A DNA stretch of 64,000 bases from JAEUIE01 sp046350055 (GTDB lineage Bacteria; Planctomycetota; Planctomycetia; Gemmatales; HRBIN36): NCBI GenBank assembly GCA_046350055.1, contig JAXMBC010000001.1, positions 186,001-250,000 of the forward strand, read 5' to 3'. Shown piece by piece: positions 1-9,388 of the stretch (its first letter is position 1; each line of letters opens with the position of its first letter). A program made the translations under genes and the position numbers. Under the pieces are notes generated by a model. The model saw only the letters and a list, made by a program, of their open reading frames with translations. It did no database searches and was not told the DNA's origin.

Positions 1-1
1 T

Positions 2-658
2 GGCAAGGCCCAACTAGGCATCATTTCCGGTATCGAACTGGGATGGCTCGGCGACAAGGCCAATGGGTTGACTCCCCTGGCAATTGCCTACACTTCAGAC
101 ATCAAACTGAAGGCTTACGTGCTGGCTCGCAAGGATAATCGCTCCTTATCTCTTCGTGATATGAAGGGAAAGAAACTGTCAATGCCTCGCCGCACTCAGC
201 AACATACCCAGATCTTTCTGCATGATACGCTGACCCGAACTGGCAATTCGCCACAAGGATTTTTTGCTGCTTCCTCTACTCCTCCTGATACAGATGCTGC
301 CATCGAAGCTGTATTAGACAAGGAAATGGACATTGTCGTTATCGATGGGCAATCATGGGACGTCTATCAGGAACGTAAGCCAGGGCGTGCCAAGAAACTG
401 ATGGTAATCGCAGAATCTCCCAACTTCCCCACTGCAGCTCTGGTCTATAAGCCAGGCAACATCCCCGAAGTTGAACTGAAGAAGCTGCGCGATGGCCTGT
501 ACTCAGCCCATACCCAGCCCTTCTGCCGTCAGATCCTCAATTTCTGGCGCATCAGCCAGTTCATTCCCTCTACGCCTGAGTACGACATGTTGGTCAAGAA
601 CATCGTCAAGGATTTCCCTCAGCCGATTATTCCCGCCAATTTCACTCAATCCAAATAG
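2..658 (+). CDS. PhnD-like phosphate/phosphonate-type substrate-binding protein (5' truncated by window edge)
   Basis: The reading frame is open from the first bases of the window, so the true start lies to the left; about 218 C-terminal residues are visible. The pattern is that of periplasmic PhnD/SsuA-like binding proteins: an AQLGIISG segment early on, the 'D(M)KGKKLSMPRRTQQH' region, then DIVVIDGQSWDVY and an exported-ligand style C-terminal lobe. Such proteins bind an oxyanion ligand for an ABC transporter, but many planctomycete copies stand alone and no permease or ATPase gene follows here. The ligand cannot be read from the sequence. A strong hairpin terminator lies 25 bases downstream. 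Confidence 0.7.
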   Translation, partial: GKAQLGIISGIELGWLGDKANGLTPLAIAYTSDIKLKAYVLARKDNRSLSLRDMKGKKLSMPRRTQQHTQIFLHDTLTRTGNSPQGFFAASSTPPDTDAAIEAVLDKEMDIVVIDGQSWDVYQERKPGRAKKLMVIAESPNFPTAALVYKPGNIPEVELKKLRDGLYSAHTQPFCRQILNFWRISQFIPSTPEYDMLVKNIVKDFPQPIIPANFTQSK

Positions 659-682
659 CAACCAGGATTGACACCTTGATCA

Positions 683-722
683 GCCAGGCCGACCGAGACA
701 ACTCGGTCGGCTTGGCGTTTAT
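683..722 (+). terminator. Rho-independent terminator after the PhnD-like gene
   Basis: A 15-bp stem (GCCAGGCCGACCGAG against CTCGGTCGGCTTGGC, one G-T wobble) has the loop ACAA and is followed by GTTTATAT. It separates the binding protein from tadA. Confidence 0.75.
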
Positions 723-747
723 ATCGTGTCGCAACTAAACTGAACTC

Positions 748-1266
748 ATGATGTACTTCGATACAAGTGAATTGCCGATGACGGCGTTGCAGGACCCTCG
801 GCATCCGTTCCATCTCTATCACATGGAAATGGCACTGGAAGAGGCAGCGATAGCTGTGGAAGAAGATGAGGTGCCAGTAGGAGCAGTGATCGTCTCACTC
901 GACCGAGGCATCCTGGCGAAAGCACACAATCAGCGAGAGCAACTTAACGATCCAACTGCTCATGCTGAAATGATTGCCTTGACGCAGGCCGCGAATGCCT
1001 TGCGACATTGGCGTCTCCTCAACTGTATCCTGTATGTAACACTGGAGCCATGTCCGATGTGTGCCGGAGCAGTCGTGCAGGCACGACTGCCGATGCTGGT
1101 TTATGGTGCCAAGGACGCCAAAGCTGGTGCATGCCATTCGCTGTACGAGATAACGAATGATGCCCGGCTCAATCATCGAGTAGAAGTTGTGGCAGGTGTG
1201 GAATCAGAACGGTGTGGCGGAATTCTTACCGAGTTCTTCAAGAAAAAACGACAGAAGCTGAACTGA
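748..1266 (+). CDS. tadA: tRNA-specific adenosine deaminase TadA
   Basis: This enzyme converts adenosine 34 to inosine in the wobble position of tRNA-Arg(ACG) in the cytoplasm. The cytidine/deoxycytidylate deaminase zinc motif is complete: H72-A-E74, where E74 is the proton shuttle, and P101-C102-P-M-C105. The fold is otherwise colinear with bacterial TadA, including HWRLLNCILYVTLE before the cysteines and the C-terminal helix ECGGILTEFFK-like (here ERCGGILTEFFKKK). At 172 residues it is slightly longer than usual. The N-terminus is uncertain: ATG codons occur at 748, 751 and 778, and the conserved region begins only around residue 19. It is monocistronic, with a terminator upstream. Confidence 0.93.
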   Translation: MMYFDTSELPMTALQDPRHPFHLYHMEMALEEAAIAVEEDEVPVGAVIVSLDRGILAKAHNQREQLNDPTAHAEMIALTQAANALRHWRLLNCILYVTLEPCPMCAGAVVQARLPMLVYGAKDAKAGACHSLYEITNDARLNHRVEVVAGVESERCGGILTEFFKKKRQKLN

Positions 1267-1347
1267 TGCAGGAAGCACTCAATGGAGTTGCAGTAAGTAC
1301 GTCAATCGTTTGACAGTTTCAGCAAAACGCCGTCCATGCTTTCATGT

Positions 1348-1584
1348 CTAATTCCGAACAGTACGTTGCGCGACTCGCTTGCCGACTTTAGCACTACTGA
1401 GTGGCTTCAGTGATACTTCTTCCGTTGGCAGCTTAACTGATCGACGACAACGAGGGCACAATGACATTGTGCCGGCCTTCTCAATACGGAATCGTATCTT
1501 CTGCTGGCAATGCAGGCAACGGGCATGCATGTGAGTAACTTCTTCTTCACCACGCCACCAGGTCAGCAGTTGTTTTACGATCAT
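1348..1584 (-). CDS. Small zinc-ribbon protein, hypothetical
   Basis: This is a 78-residue product with two CxxC knuckles, CLHC and CPRC, spaced 17 residues apart in the style of the planctomycete zinc ribbons that read 'C.hC.kk.r......g..v.CPrC'. I chose the ATG at 1584 because GAGG lies 9 bases upstream. The frame stays open to an ATG at 1881 (177 residues, with another ATG at 1788), but that would start only a few bases from the divergent dehydrogenase gene and has no Shine-Dalgarno. The extra N-terminus has no recognisable domain. The ribbon probably binds zinc; its target is unknown. Confidence 0.5.
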   Translation of the reverse strand: MIVKQLLTWWRGEEEVTHMHARCLHCQQKIRFRIEKAGTMSLCPRCRRSVKLPTEEVSLKPLSSAKVGKRVAQRTVRN

Positions 1585-1895
1585 GATTCGGTTCCTCGTT
1601 ACCGTACCTACTAGACGACTGACATCAAAGTTTCGATTGTGGTTCTGAGTAGATTCAACCCCAGCACGTTCACCTAGTCTTGCAATACTCAGAAAGGTCT
1701 CACAGGCGGACTTGTTGTCTACCAAGGCTTCGTAAACCTGTCGAGCCAATTTAACCAAAGCCACCTTAAATGCTGATGATATACCCATGAAAGATGCATG
1801 ATAATCTAGTTCGGCGGGAGAAGTGAGCCAAGTCAGGCGGAGTTGGCTATACAGGTAATTACAAACTCTTCCTATCTGCACGCAGGATGGTCACC

Positions 1896-3011
1896 ATGCC
1901 TGAGACCGGATTTGTCGCCGCTATGACAGGGGTGCGTCAGCCGTTTAAATTAATGGAGTATCCAGTCCCGGAGCCGGAACCGGGAGCAATTCTGGTTAAG
2001 GTGACGCAGGCCAATATCTGTGGTAGTGACCTGCACCTCTGGCGAGGCGAGTACATTCCCAGTGATACGGGTCGCAGCAATTTCCGAAGCGTAGGCCACG
2101 AGATGTGCGGGCAGGTGGCCAGGCTGGGCGAGGGCGTGACTGCCGATTCCACCGGTCAGCCGTTAAATGTGGGCGATCGTATTGCCTACCGGTATTTTGT
2201 GGCGTGTGGACGGTGTCGGGCATGCCTGCGAGGTTTCACGCCTCGCTGCCCCCATGGGATGCGATTCCGCCATCCACCCGACGTCTGGCCTCACTTCAAT
2301 GCAGCCTACGGGCAGTACTACTACCTCCGCCCCGGACAGGTAGTGTTCAAGATTCCCGATGGTGTACCCGATGACCTCGCCGCTCCTGCCAATTGCGCAC
2401 TGGCCCAGGTGGTGTACAGTTTCTATCTCGCCAAAGTAGGAGTCGGCGATCATGTGGTGGTGCAAGGTGCGGGTGGTCTCGGCGTATTGGCGGCAGCGGT
2501 CGCCAAGGAGCGTGGGGCAGCCAGTGTAACGGTGATCGATTCGCTCGATGACCGCCTGGCCCTGGCGAAGGAGTTCGGTGCAGATCATCTCATCGACATG
2601 AAGCAGTACAAGACATCCGAAGCCCGCATCGCCCAGTCGAAAAAACTGACCGATGGCTGGGGCGCTGATGTCGTACTCGAAGTGGTGGGTAAGGCCAATG
2701 CCGTTCCGGAAGGTGTCGAGATGCTCGGCAACGGAGGGACCTATGCCCTGGTCGGCTGCATCTGTGCCGGTGACGTTTGCAGCTTTGATCCGGCGGGACT
2801 GGTGCTACCCGGAAAGAATGTACTGGGCATCATGTGGTACGATGCACCGAGCCTGCTCTTCTCGCTGCAGTTCCTGGCACAGCACAAGAACAAATATCCT
2901 TTCCACAAGCTGGTCTCACACCGGTACCCGCTCAGTGCGATCAACGAAGCGATGGCGGCACAGGATGCTGGGAAAGCACAGCGTTCAGCACTGCTGCCAT
3001 GGGCAACGTAG
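1896..3011 (+). CDS. Zinc-dependent medium-chain alcohol/polyol dehydrogenase
   Basis: This is an MDR-superfamily NAD(P)-dependent oxidoreductase. The catalytic-zinc ligands are Cys in NICGSDLH (about residue 42) and His-Glu in GHE (68-69). The structural zinc lobe has four cysteines in the region ACGRCRACLRGFTPRC (about 104, 107, 110, 118). The Rossmann fold has GAGGLG at about 191-196, followed by the acidic residue in VTVIDS. At about 371 residues it is of normal family length. Two ATGs, 1887 and 1896, are possible; AGGA is 8 bases before the second and too close to the first. Members act on alcohols, threonine or sugar alcohols, and the substrate cannot be assigned. A hairpin lies just downstream. 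Confidence 0.85.
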   Translation: MPETGFVAAMTGVRQPFKLMEYPVPEPEPGAILVKVTQANICGSDLHLWRGEYIPSDTGRSNFRSVGHEMCGQVARLGEGVTADSTGQPLNVGDRIAYRYFVACGRCRACLRGFTPRCPHGMRFRHPPDVWPHFNAAYGQYYYLRPGQVVFKIPDGVPDDLAAPANCALAQVVYSFYLAKVGVGDHVVVQGAGGLGVLAAAVAKERGAASVTVIDSLDDRLALAKEFGADHLIDMKQYKTSEARIAQSKKLTDGWGADVVLEVVGKANAVPEGVEMLGNGGTYALVGCICAGDVCSFDPAGLVLPGKNVLGIMWYDAPSLLFSLQFLAQHKNKYPFHKLVSHRYPLSAINEAMAAQDAGKAQRSALLPWAT

Positions 3012-3022
3012 GCATAAATGCA

Positions 3023-3044
3023 CATGACCCCTTACGGGGTCATG
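3023..3044. terminator. Hairpin between convergent genes
   Basis: The sequence CATGACCCC TTAC GGGGTCATG forms a perfect 9-bp stem between the dehydrogenase stop and the convergent DUF1080 gene. There is no clear U-run, so it may be a bidirectional terminator or another REP-like palindrome. Confidence 0.45.
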
Positions 3045-3090
3045 AATTGAATGGACTTCTGGTCACCGCAATCGAACCTGGCGGCAGCTA

Positions 3091-3777
3091 TCAGTCGAGC
3101 ACCTTGATCTTGATGTTCTTGTACTCCACCTTGTCGCCATGATCCTGGAGCACCAGGTGACCAGTGGCAGGCTTGCCGAAACTGGGCCACGCCTTGAATT
3201 TGCTGTTGGCGACTTTCTTGTTCCACTCCGCGCCACCCTTTTGATACTCCACGACTTTCTCTCCATTGAGAAAATGCTGCACCAAGCCATTTTTGATGAT
3301 GATGGTGGCATGGTTCCATTCGCCGGCAGGATGGCAAACTTCTTTCATCGGCGCATAGAGCCCATAGCAGGATCCAGCACTAGTGAGCTTGTTTCGACCA
3401 TCAGCATGGCCTTTGTTATCGAGCACCTGATATTCGGGGCCGGTCATGTAGGCTGTTTCCGGACCTTCTTCCACATGGTACATGATTCCACTGTTGCCCT
3501 TTGGGCTGACCTTCCAGTCCACATGGAGTTCAAAGCTGCCATAGACCGCATCAGTCATAATGTCGCCGCCGCCACCAGAGCGAACAAGCAAGCCATCGAC
3601 AACCTTCCATCCACTGGGCGGCATCTTCTGCTTATAGCCTCGCCAGCCATCCAGATTCTTGCCGTTGAAAAGGAGAATAAAGCCATCCGCTTTCTCCTTA
3701 TCGGTCAGGGTGTTGTCCTGAGCGAATGTCGAGGAAACGAAGAGGAGCAGGGAGAGCGTCAGAAGTCGTCGCAACAT
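3091..3777 (-). CDS. Secreted DUF1080 (3-keto-disaccharide hydrolase-like) protein
   Basis: A signal peptide (MLRRLLTLSLLLFVSSTFAQ) precedes a concanavalin-type beta-sandwich typical of DUF1080: FILLFNGKNLDGWRG near the N-terminus, GSFELHVDWKVSPKGNSGI in the middle, and a 'H..LQDHG..VEYKNIKIK' ending. DUF1080 proteins are abundant in planctomycetes and Verrucomicrobia and some hydrolyse 3-keto-glycosides. I start at the ATG at 3777, which begins the signal peptide, rather than the in-frame ATG at 3810. The gene is alone and convergent with the dehydrogenase. The substrate is unknown. Confidence 0.85.
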   Translation of the reverse strand: MLRRLLTLSLLLFVSSTFAQDNTLTDKEKADGFILLFNGKNLDGWRGYKQKMPPSGWKVVDGLLVRSGGGGDIMTDAVYGSFELHVDWKVSPKGNSGIMYHVEEGPETAYMTGPEYQVLDNKGHADGRNKLTSAGSCYGLYAPMKEVCHPAGEWNHATIIIKNGLVQHFLNGEKVVEYQKGGAEWNKKVANSKFKAWPSFGKPATGHLVLQDHGDKVEYKNIKIKVLD

Positions 3778-3933
3778 GGCAACCTCAGGGTGAAAGGGGA
3801 ATGCTAACATGATACCGAGCGTTCAGGCAGAAGCCATTGACTCCGGGAGGAGAATCAGGGAGAAATGGCATCATGTGAGAGACTCCCATAGGAATTGGGG
3901 AGGAGCTACCCAGGCGATGGAGCGCAATGGAGC

Positions 3934-5601
3934 ATGGAACGCTGGTGGGATTTACTGGTTATCGCCCTGCTCGGTGCATGGCTGCTGGTAACGAATCTTG
4001 ATAGCCCCTTGATGGAACCCGATGAATCCCGCTATGCCGAGATTCCCCGACTGATGCTGCGCACAGGTGACTGGATCACCCCCAGACTGCAAGGCAAGCC
4101 CTACAACGACAAGCCGCCACTGGTCTACTGGTTGATCGGAGCCAGTTATTGGACTTTTGGAGTCAGCATTGAAGCGGCTCGACTTGTCCCTGCCGTTGCT
4201 GGCTGGCTGACCTTGATGATCGTCTACCTTTGGACCCGTCGCTACCTTGGTAGAAAGATGGCCAACTACTCAGCCTTCATCATGCTGACCATGATCGGTT
4301 ACCTGGCTCTCATGCGGATGCTGTTACTCGATGGCGTACTGTCATTCCTGGTTATCGGCTCGTTGCTCGCAGGACATCATGCCCTATCACAGCGGCGACA
4401 CGCTGGTTGGTGGCTTGTTTCTGCGATCATTTGCGGTCTGGGCGTTCTCGCCAAGGGGCCGGTAGCCATAGTGCTGGTGACACCCTGCCTGTTCATGCTC
4501 CGTTGGCTTGATCGGCGTACCACACCGATGACATTTCTGGATGCAGTATGGTATGGCTTCGTAGTTCTCGCCATTGCGGTACCCTGGTACGCGGTGATGA
4601 TGGTGACGAATGAGCACTTTGGATCAGAGCATTTCTTCCGGCATCACTTCCGGAGGTTCCTTGATCCGGCACATCATCAGCAGCCGTTCTGGTACTACAT
4701 CCCAGCACTGCTGATTGAATTGTTACCCTGGCCGATCTTGCTGGTACCTGTGCTGCAGCGATGGCGGCTGTGGACCGGTCCGGAACGATTTCTGATGTTT
4801 TTCATCGGCTTCTGTTTTCTGTTCTTCAGCATCGCCCGGGCCAAACTTCCAACATACCTGCTGCCATTACTGCCTCTTCTGGCCGTGATGTTCAGTCATG
4901 AACTGGTAGCACTTGCCAGGAAATGGCATGCAGCACTGAAGTGGGAGGGCGAAATCCTGCACAGCAAACAAGGCATCGATCCACGGCGTGTGCAGCTCGG
5001 CTTCACCCTGTCATTGACTATCCTGCTGTTCGGCGTGACGTTTCGTTCCTGGGGTTTCTATTATGCATTGCAGGTGGGGAGTCTTTCGTGCGACCCCTGG
5101 GCGTTGTGCCTGATGATGATGGGTATAGGGTTACTGGTTTTCCAGCTCATGACCGACTTCGCTGTACCCCGCCTGGCCTATGGCCTTGTCCCATTAGCGT
5201 TGCTTACTACCTACTGTGTCACCCATCACGCGATTCCTGATTATGCCGAAGCTGTTTCCATTGTCGATGACTGTCAGGAATTGAAACGCCTGGCCGAAAC
5301 CGCTGGCATACCAGCTGTCGCTCATCGCAATAGTTGGGACGCCGTCAGTTTTGCACGTAATGGCGACGAACTGGAAGTCTTCTCGTCCCGCGAATGGCCT
5401 GCTTTTACTGCATGGCTCAAGCAGCATCCTCGTGCCATGATCTGGATGCGTGATTATGAAGGACGTGTGGAGACTTTCGCTCAGTCATTGCCAAAAGGTA
5501 TGGAAGTGGAGCAGACCTACGACCTGGGTCGTGTGCAGGGGATCATCGTCAGACAGACTGAAGTGATGCAGACAGGCTACGAAGAGAAGCCTGAAAAGTG
5601 A
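3934..5601 (+). CDS. GT39-family (ArnT/PMT-like) membrane glycosyltransferase
   Basis: This multi-spanning GT-C enzyme is expected to transfer a sugar from a polyprenyl-phosphate donor on the outer face of the cytoplasmic membrane. The first periplasmic loop carries the family signature: MEPDESRYAEIPR, with the catalytic-type Asp-Glu, followed by NDKPPLVYW. About ten to twelve hydrophobic helices follow, with KLPTYLLPLLPLLAV late in the membrane domain and a soluble C-terminal domain of roughly 130 residues. Starts are ambiguous: a TTG at 3895 keeps the frame, but the ATG at 3934 places the first helix directly after the start, as in ArnT relatives. The acceptor (lipid A, protein or exopolysaccharide) is not evident. 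A strong terminator follows. Confidence 0.85.
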   Translation: MERWWDLLVIALLGAWLLVTNLDSPLMEPDESRYAEIPRLMLRTGDWITPRLQGKPYNDKPPLVYWLIGASYWTFGVSIEAARLVPAVAGWLTLMIVYLWTRRYLGRKMANYSAFIMLTMIGYLALMRMLLLDGVLSFLVIGSLLAGHHALSQRRHAGWWLVSAIICGLGVLAKGPVAIVLVTPCLFMLRWLDRRTTPMTFLDAVWYGFVVLAIAVPWYAVMMVTNEHFGSEHFFRHHFRRFLDPAHHQQPFWYYIPALLIELLPWPILLVPVLQRWRLWTGPERFLMFFIGFCFLFFSIARAKLPTYLLPLLPLLAVMFSHELVALARKWHAALKWEGEILHSKQGIDPRRVQLGFTLSLTILLFGVTFRSWGFYYALQVGSLSCDPWALCLMMMGIGLLVFQLMTDFAVPRLAYGLVPLALLTTYCVTHHAIPDYAEAVSIVDDCQELKRLAETAGIPAVAHRNSWDAVSFARNGDELEVFSSREWPAFTAWLKQHPRAMIWMRDYEGRVETFAQSLPKGMEVEQTYDLGRVQGIIVRQTEVMQTGYEEKPEK

Positions 5602-5610
5602 TGATGCAAA

Positions 5611-5640
5611 ACAGGCACACCAGCTGTCTGGTGTGCCTGT
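5611..5640. terminator. Strong bidirectional hairpin terminator
   Basis: A perfect 13-bp stem (ACAGGCACACCAG / CTGGTGTGCCTGT) with the loop CTGT sits between the convergent GT39 and CAP-like genes. Confidence 0.75.
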
Positions 5641-5656
5641 CACCCTGGTTGGTAGA

Positions 5657-6187
5657 TTAGCGAACGAACAGATGCATGTAACGCCGGCCGTCCGAGCCCA
5701 TCACCCAGGCAGCTCCGCCATAGGTGTAGTTGTCGTATGTGCAGCATGTGCCCCAACCCCAAGATGGTTCCAGAGCGCCACAGCCCGCAGCAGCGGCCTG
5801 TGCACCTGAAGGCAGGTGGTCAAAGTCACTGGCCAGGTGGCCATGAATGTGGCTGGCCGCACGCAACTTGGCGCAGGTACGAGCAGCCTGGTTCAGCAAG
5901 GGGTCAGGCAGCAGCGGCTTAAGACCACGCTTGGCCCTTTCAGCATTCACTTCATCCAACGCATCATCCGAACCAGTAACGCTTGAAGAGGCAGGCTTGG
6001 ATTCGACTTGCGGAACTGCAGAGTCAACATCGACCTTCCTGGCTGTGGTAACGACTGATTCTTGAACCGGCACTTCCTGGCTCAGGACAGGCATGTTGCT
6101 CCGCTGACGTGAACGACGGGGAGGACCAGCCTGGACTGCTACTTCTGCTACACCCAGTAGTGCAACAAGAATCATCATAAAACGCAT
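5657..6187 (-). CDS. Secreted CAP/SCP-like domain protein
   Basis: The product is 176 residues with an N-terminal signal peptide (MRFMMILVALLGVAEVAVQA), a low-complexity linker to about residue 70, and a C-terminal region resembling the CAP (cysteine-rich secretory protein/SCP-like) fold: DEVNAERAKRGLKPLLPDPL, then LNQAARTCAKL and a His-rich HIHGHLASDF segment. The later GENIA-type motif is not recognisable; a Gly/Trp/Cys-rich segment (PSWGWGTCCTY) occupies its place. CAP proteins are extracellular, with mostly unknown roles in bacteria. It converges on the GT39 gene across a shared terminator. The call rests mainly on the NAER...GL.PL helix. Confidence 0.6.
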   Translation of the reverse strand: MRFMMILVALLGVAEVAVQAGPPRRSRQRSNMPVLSQEVPVQESVVTTARKVDVDSAVPQVESKPASSSVTGSDDALDEVNAERAKRGLKPLLPDPLLNQAARTCAKLRAASHIHGHLASDFDHLPSGAQAAAAGCGALEPSWGWGTCCTYDNYTYGGAAWVMGSDGRRYMHLFVR

Positions 6188-6489
6188 CGTGCTTCTCCTG
6201 TTGAGTATGGAACGTTTCCTCGGGCGAACGCATAAGTTATGGACGTAGCGATTGTATGGTCACCCTGAGCGCACAACTTTTCGAATTAATCCCGAGACTG
6301 AACTCATTACTTTGATAGTGGCAATAATCAGCTGAAAGCATCCATTGAGGCTTATAATGCCTGCCAGTAGCTTCCTCAAAGCCTGTGATCAATGAAATCA
6401 ACAGTTGAAGTTAATGACGATCAGCATTTCTTGTTGTCTATCCTGAACTGGATGAAGTAGCATACCTTGCAACTGAATAAGGAAAAATC
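6188..6489. other. Intergenic region between divergent genes
   Basis: This is about 300 bases of comparatively AT-rich sequence between the CAP-like gene (leftward) and the WD40-like gene (rightward). It must hold both promoters. I see no RNA signature, repeat or small ORF worth calling. Confidence 0.5.
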
Positions 6490-8739
6490 ATGCATACTCT
6501 CTTGTTCCAGTGTCTTTTATTTGTTCTTTTTCTGCCGTTGATACCCACTTTAGCCGCGCAGGACTTGCAATCTATCCAACGCAAGTTGGTAAAGGAACCG
6601 ACGTATCAGAGTACTCCAGAGTATGGGTTGTTAGTGCTCGGAGCCAAGCAGCAGAAGGTGTGGTTCGTTCGAGATGGCAACATTCTCTACGTAGATCGCT
6701 TTGGAACAGGTGACCTGACAAGGCCAGAAGCCAGGGTGCTTGCCAATGTGAAAGAGAGTTCACCCAGTGAGTTCGAGTATCAATTCGATGTCGGCTCACT
6801 TCCAGGTCTTCCGGGTGAGCCTACCGATGTCATCGTTATGACGCGAAGGCTCTCCGCTGTGCCGGATCTGACAAACGAGATGAAGCAAAAAGTTATCCGC
6901 GAGCCCAATGTCGTCTCTTATATGATTGTGCTGCAGACAAAGCATCCAGCCTGGAAAGGCATGGGTGTTGATAGGCGTTTGATGCACGTGATCGGCTACT
7001 TCGATCATCGTGGGGCATTGCATTTCAGCTCCAAGGCCGAGACTGCACCCATTTTCCATGTCGGCGGTCCGCTCCAGATTGTACCCTTTGGCCAGCTTCC
7101 AACAGGCCGGGCAGGCAGTTCGTGCGAAATTGTCACGGCTGTAGGTACCCCAGGACTTGGATCCGGTTCAACTGCGTTTCTTGCATACGAGATGACTATT
7201 CTGCCTGGACTGACGCCGACGCTGGAAGTGACCTATGCCACAGGAGAAAAGGCAACTACACCGCTGAAACAGGTAGCCCCGCTGAAGGAACGATGCTGTG
7301 GGGTGAACTTCTATGGACGCTTACACATCCCGGCGGAAGCCGGTGTCGGACTTGCGCACGTCAGGATCAGCCTGACTGGATGGAGTGAAGCAGTTATCTC
7401 ACCTTCCGAAGCAACCATGAACGTACTGCCGCAGCGAGTAAAAATCATTCCTCAATCGATCAGCTTGCAGCCTAGCAGGCAACTGGTGCATCCGGATCGC
7501 CAGGGCAGTATGTATCAATTGCAGTTTTCACCGGATGCCAGCAAATTCTTCGCGTCCAGCCTCTCCGGTGGAATCTTGCAATGGTGGGATCTAGCCAGCG
7601 GCCAGCAACTGCGTTCCATCGAAACAGGAACAACTGAGCGCCGCAATCCGAATTACGCGATGTTGTCACCTGACTGGAAGTCAGTCTGGGTAGGAGATGA
7701 TAAGCGTCCACAAATCAAGAGGCTGGAAAAAGAGGGTAAGCAATACGTTGAATGGAAGTATGATTCTCGACTACGCCACTGGGATGCGACAACTGGTGCA
7801 CTGCAGGAGAGCATTCTCAAAGCTGGGCGGAACTATTGCTTGACCACTATCTCGCAAGATGGACGGTATTTGGCTGCACTGGAAGATGTGTCTGGTGTTT
7901 ATTCTCGTGGCCAGGCACGAGTGCAGATCATTACGCTGAGGGATCTAAAAACCGGGAAAGAGATCATGCTGCCTTCGAAGTATGGTTTCTTCCACGACTT
8001 CTCACACGATGGCAAGCATCTGCTGGTTTGTGAAGCTGACGGCAAACGTGAGAAGCCACTTGTCGCCTGGCATCTTATTTCAGTCCCAGAAGGTACGGTG
8101 AAACACAGCCTGACGGCAGAGCAATGCATCAAAGGTCACATGGTCCAGTTATCGAAAGACACCCGGTATGCGTATTCGCAGGTGACCACGTATGCAGCTC
8201 CAAGGAACTACCAGAAATACACCAGCGAACTTCAATGCTGGGATTTTGAAACTGGAAAGAAAGTCGAGACTATACCTGTTGGCGATGAACGACAGCGTTA
8301 TTCAACGTCATTCAACGACAATCACACCATGTTGATGACATGCAGCAGTCCTGATCCTCGCCATTACACGCATGAACCGAGCACAGTGCGACTTTATCAA
8401 CTGCCTGAGATGAAGCTGAAACACACCATTCCATTGCATAGTACGGGCAGCTATGGAGCAGCAGCATTTCATCCTCTGGGAAAGCTGACTGTTCAAGTAT
8501 GTCAGCAATTCCCCAAAGAGTTATACAACAACGCCGAGTTTGCCACTCTTGATGTGGAGGAGATTCCTCAGCCTTCGCTCTGCTGGATTGATCTCGCGAA
8601 GGGCAAGGTCATTCGAACCGATATCCTTCCCCCTGCCATTGTCGGTCGGCTGCAATTCAGTCCTGACGGCAAGACTCTGGCAATGGGGGTAAGGGGAGGC
8701 GTCTCACTTTTCGATGTGCCCGGTGAACTGCTCAAATAA
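6490..8739 (+). CDS. Secreted beta-propeller (WD40-like) protein, unknown function
   Basis: The product has 749 residues. A signal peptide ends at about residue 23 (...LIPTLAAQ). Residues about 25-310 form a planctomycete-type N-terminal beta domain of unknown fold, and residues about 335-749 hold degenerate WD40-type blades: LQFSPDASKFFASSLSGGILQWWDLASG, then ISQDGRYLAALE, FSHDGKHLLVC and a final LQFSPDGKTLAMGVRGGVSLFD. No catalytic motif is visible, so a periplasmic or surface scaffold is the likeliest role. It converges on the DksA/TraR gene with 10 bases between stops and no obvious terminator. Confidence 0.7.
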   Translation: MHTLLFQCLLFVLFLPLIPTLAAQDLQSIQRKLVKEPTYQSTPEYGLLVLGAKQQKVWFVRDGNILYVDRFGTGDLTRPEARVLANVKESSPSEFEYQFDVGSLPGLPGEPTDVIVMTRRLSAVPDLTNEMKQKVIREPNVVSYMIVLQTKHPAWKGMGVDRRLMHVIGYFDHRGALHFSSKAETAPIFHVGGPLQIVPFGQLPTGRAGSSCEIVTAVGTPGLGSGSTAFLAYEMTILPGLTPTLEVTYATGEKATTPLKQVAPLKERCCGVNFYGRLHIPAEAGVGLAHVRISLTGWSEAVISPSEATMNVLPQRVKIIPQSISLQPSRQLVHPDRQGSMYQLQFSPDASKFFASSLSGGILQWWDLASGQQLRSIETGTTERRNPNYAMLSPDWKSVWVGDDKRPQIKRLEKEGKQYVEWKYDSRLRHWDATTGALQESILKAGRNYCLTTISQDGRYLAALEDVSGVYSRGQARVQIITLRDLKTGKEIMLPSKYGFFHDFSHDGKHLLVCEADGKREKPLVAWHLISVPEGTVKHSLTAEQCIKGHMVQLSKDTRYAYSQVTTYAAPRNYQKYTSELQCWDFETGKKVETIPVGDERQRYSTSFNDNHTMLMTCSSPDPRHYTHEPSTVRLYQLPEMKLKHTIPLHSTGSYGAAAFHPLGKLTVQVCQQFPKELYNNAEFATLDVEEIPQPSLCWIDLAKGKVIRTDILPPAIVGRLQFSPDGKTLAMGVRGGVSLFDVPGELLK

Positions 8740-8749
8740 TGACATGCGT

Positions 8750-9118
8750 CTAGCCGTGGAATGACTTGGCGCATTGAATACAGCGTCGTGCATATGGCAG
8801 GGCCTTCATACGGTCAGCATCGATCGTGGACTTGCACTCCACACATTTGCCATACGTACCTGCCTTAATTCGGTCGAGGGCAGCCTCAATCTCACTGAGA
8901 GTGAATTCCTGGTTACCCAGCAGGTGCTTGGTCACATATTCTTCAGCAGCCTGGTTGGATACTTCCTGATAATCACTCATGTCCTGGCCCTGGGCATAAT
9001 CCCCCTGCTTCGTCCGAAGTTCGTCTGTTTCGCGCTCGAGTTCGCTTACATTCTTACCCAAGTGTCTGGCCAGAGCGATCAATAACTGACGCTGTTGCTG
9101 AATCTCAGATGGAGTCAT
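8750..9118 (-). CDS. DksA/TraR-family zinc-finger protein
   Basis: A 122-residue protein with an N-terminal coiled coil (about 5-70) and a C-terminal C4 zinc finger, KCVEC near residue 95 and RCIQC near 115, in the canonical 'YG.C..C...I...R..A.P.a..C..C' arrangement. DksA/TraR proteins bind the RNA polymerase secondary channel and tune transcription, with or without ppGpp. The coiled-coil tip needed for true DksA function cannot be confirmed by eye, so it may be a shorter TraR-like or general zinc-finger regulator. Confidence 0.85.
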   Translation of the reverse strand: MTPSEIQQQRQLLIALARHLGKNVSELERETDELRTKQGDYAQGQDMSDYQEVSNQAAEEYVTKHLLGNQEFTLSEIEAALDRIKAGTYGKCVECKSTIDADRMKALPYARRCIQCAKSFHG

Positions 9119-9331
9119 GGTGAACCTCGGAAAGGGAAGAGCTTGAACTATTCTATGCCAAAAGACGAGGTGCAGAGCCGATTTCGGTTCATCATTCCAG
9201 CTTCGTGCTGGTTAACACCTAATTGATCCCGAGAGCACTGCAGCCGATGCGTGATCCTGGACATTGACCGATCTCAGGATGTCATTCTGCGTGCGAGTCG
9301 CATGCGATTCACCGAGGTTCCGTTAGATTCC

Positions 9332-9361
9332 TTCTTGTCCTCCTGTAGTCGCTCCTATAAT
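9332..9361 (+). promoter_or_regulatory. Probable sigma-70 promoter of the SRP RNA
   Basis: A perfect TATAAT lies at 9356-9361. A weak -35-like TTCTTG is at 9332-9337 (18-bp spacer), or TTGTCC at 9335. It is correctly placed to start transcription about 20-30 bases before the RNA. Confidence 0.55.
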
Positions 9362-9388
9362 ACCGGTGCAGTTCACAATTCTGCCTTC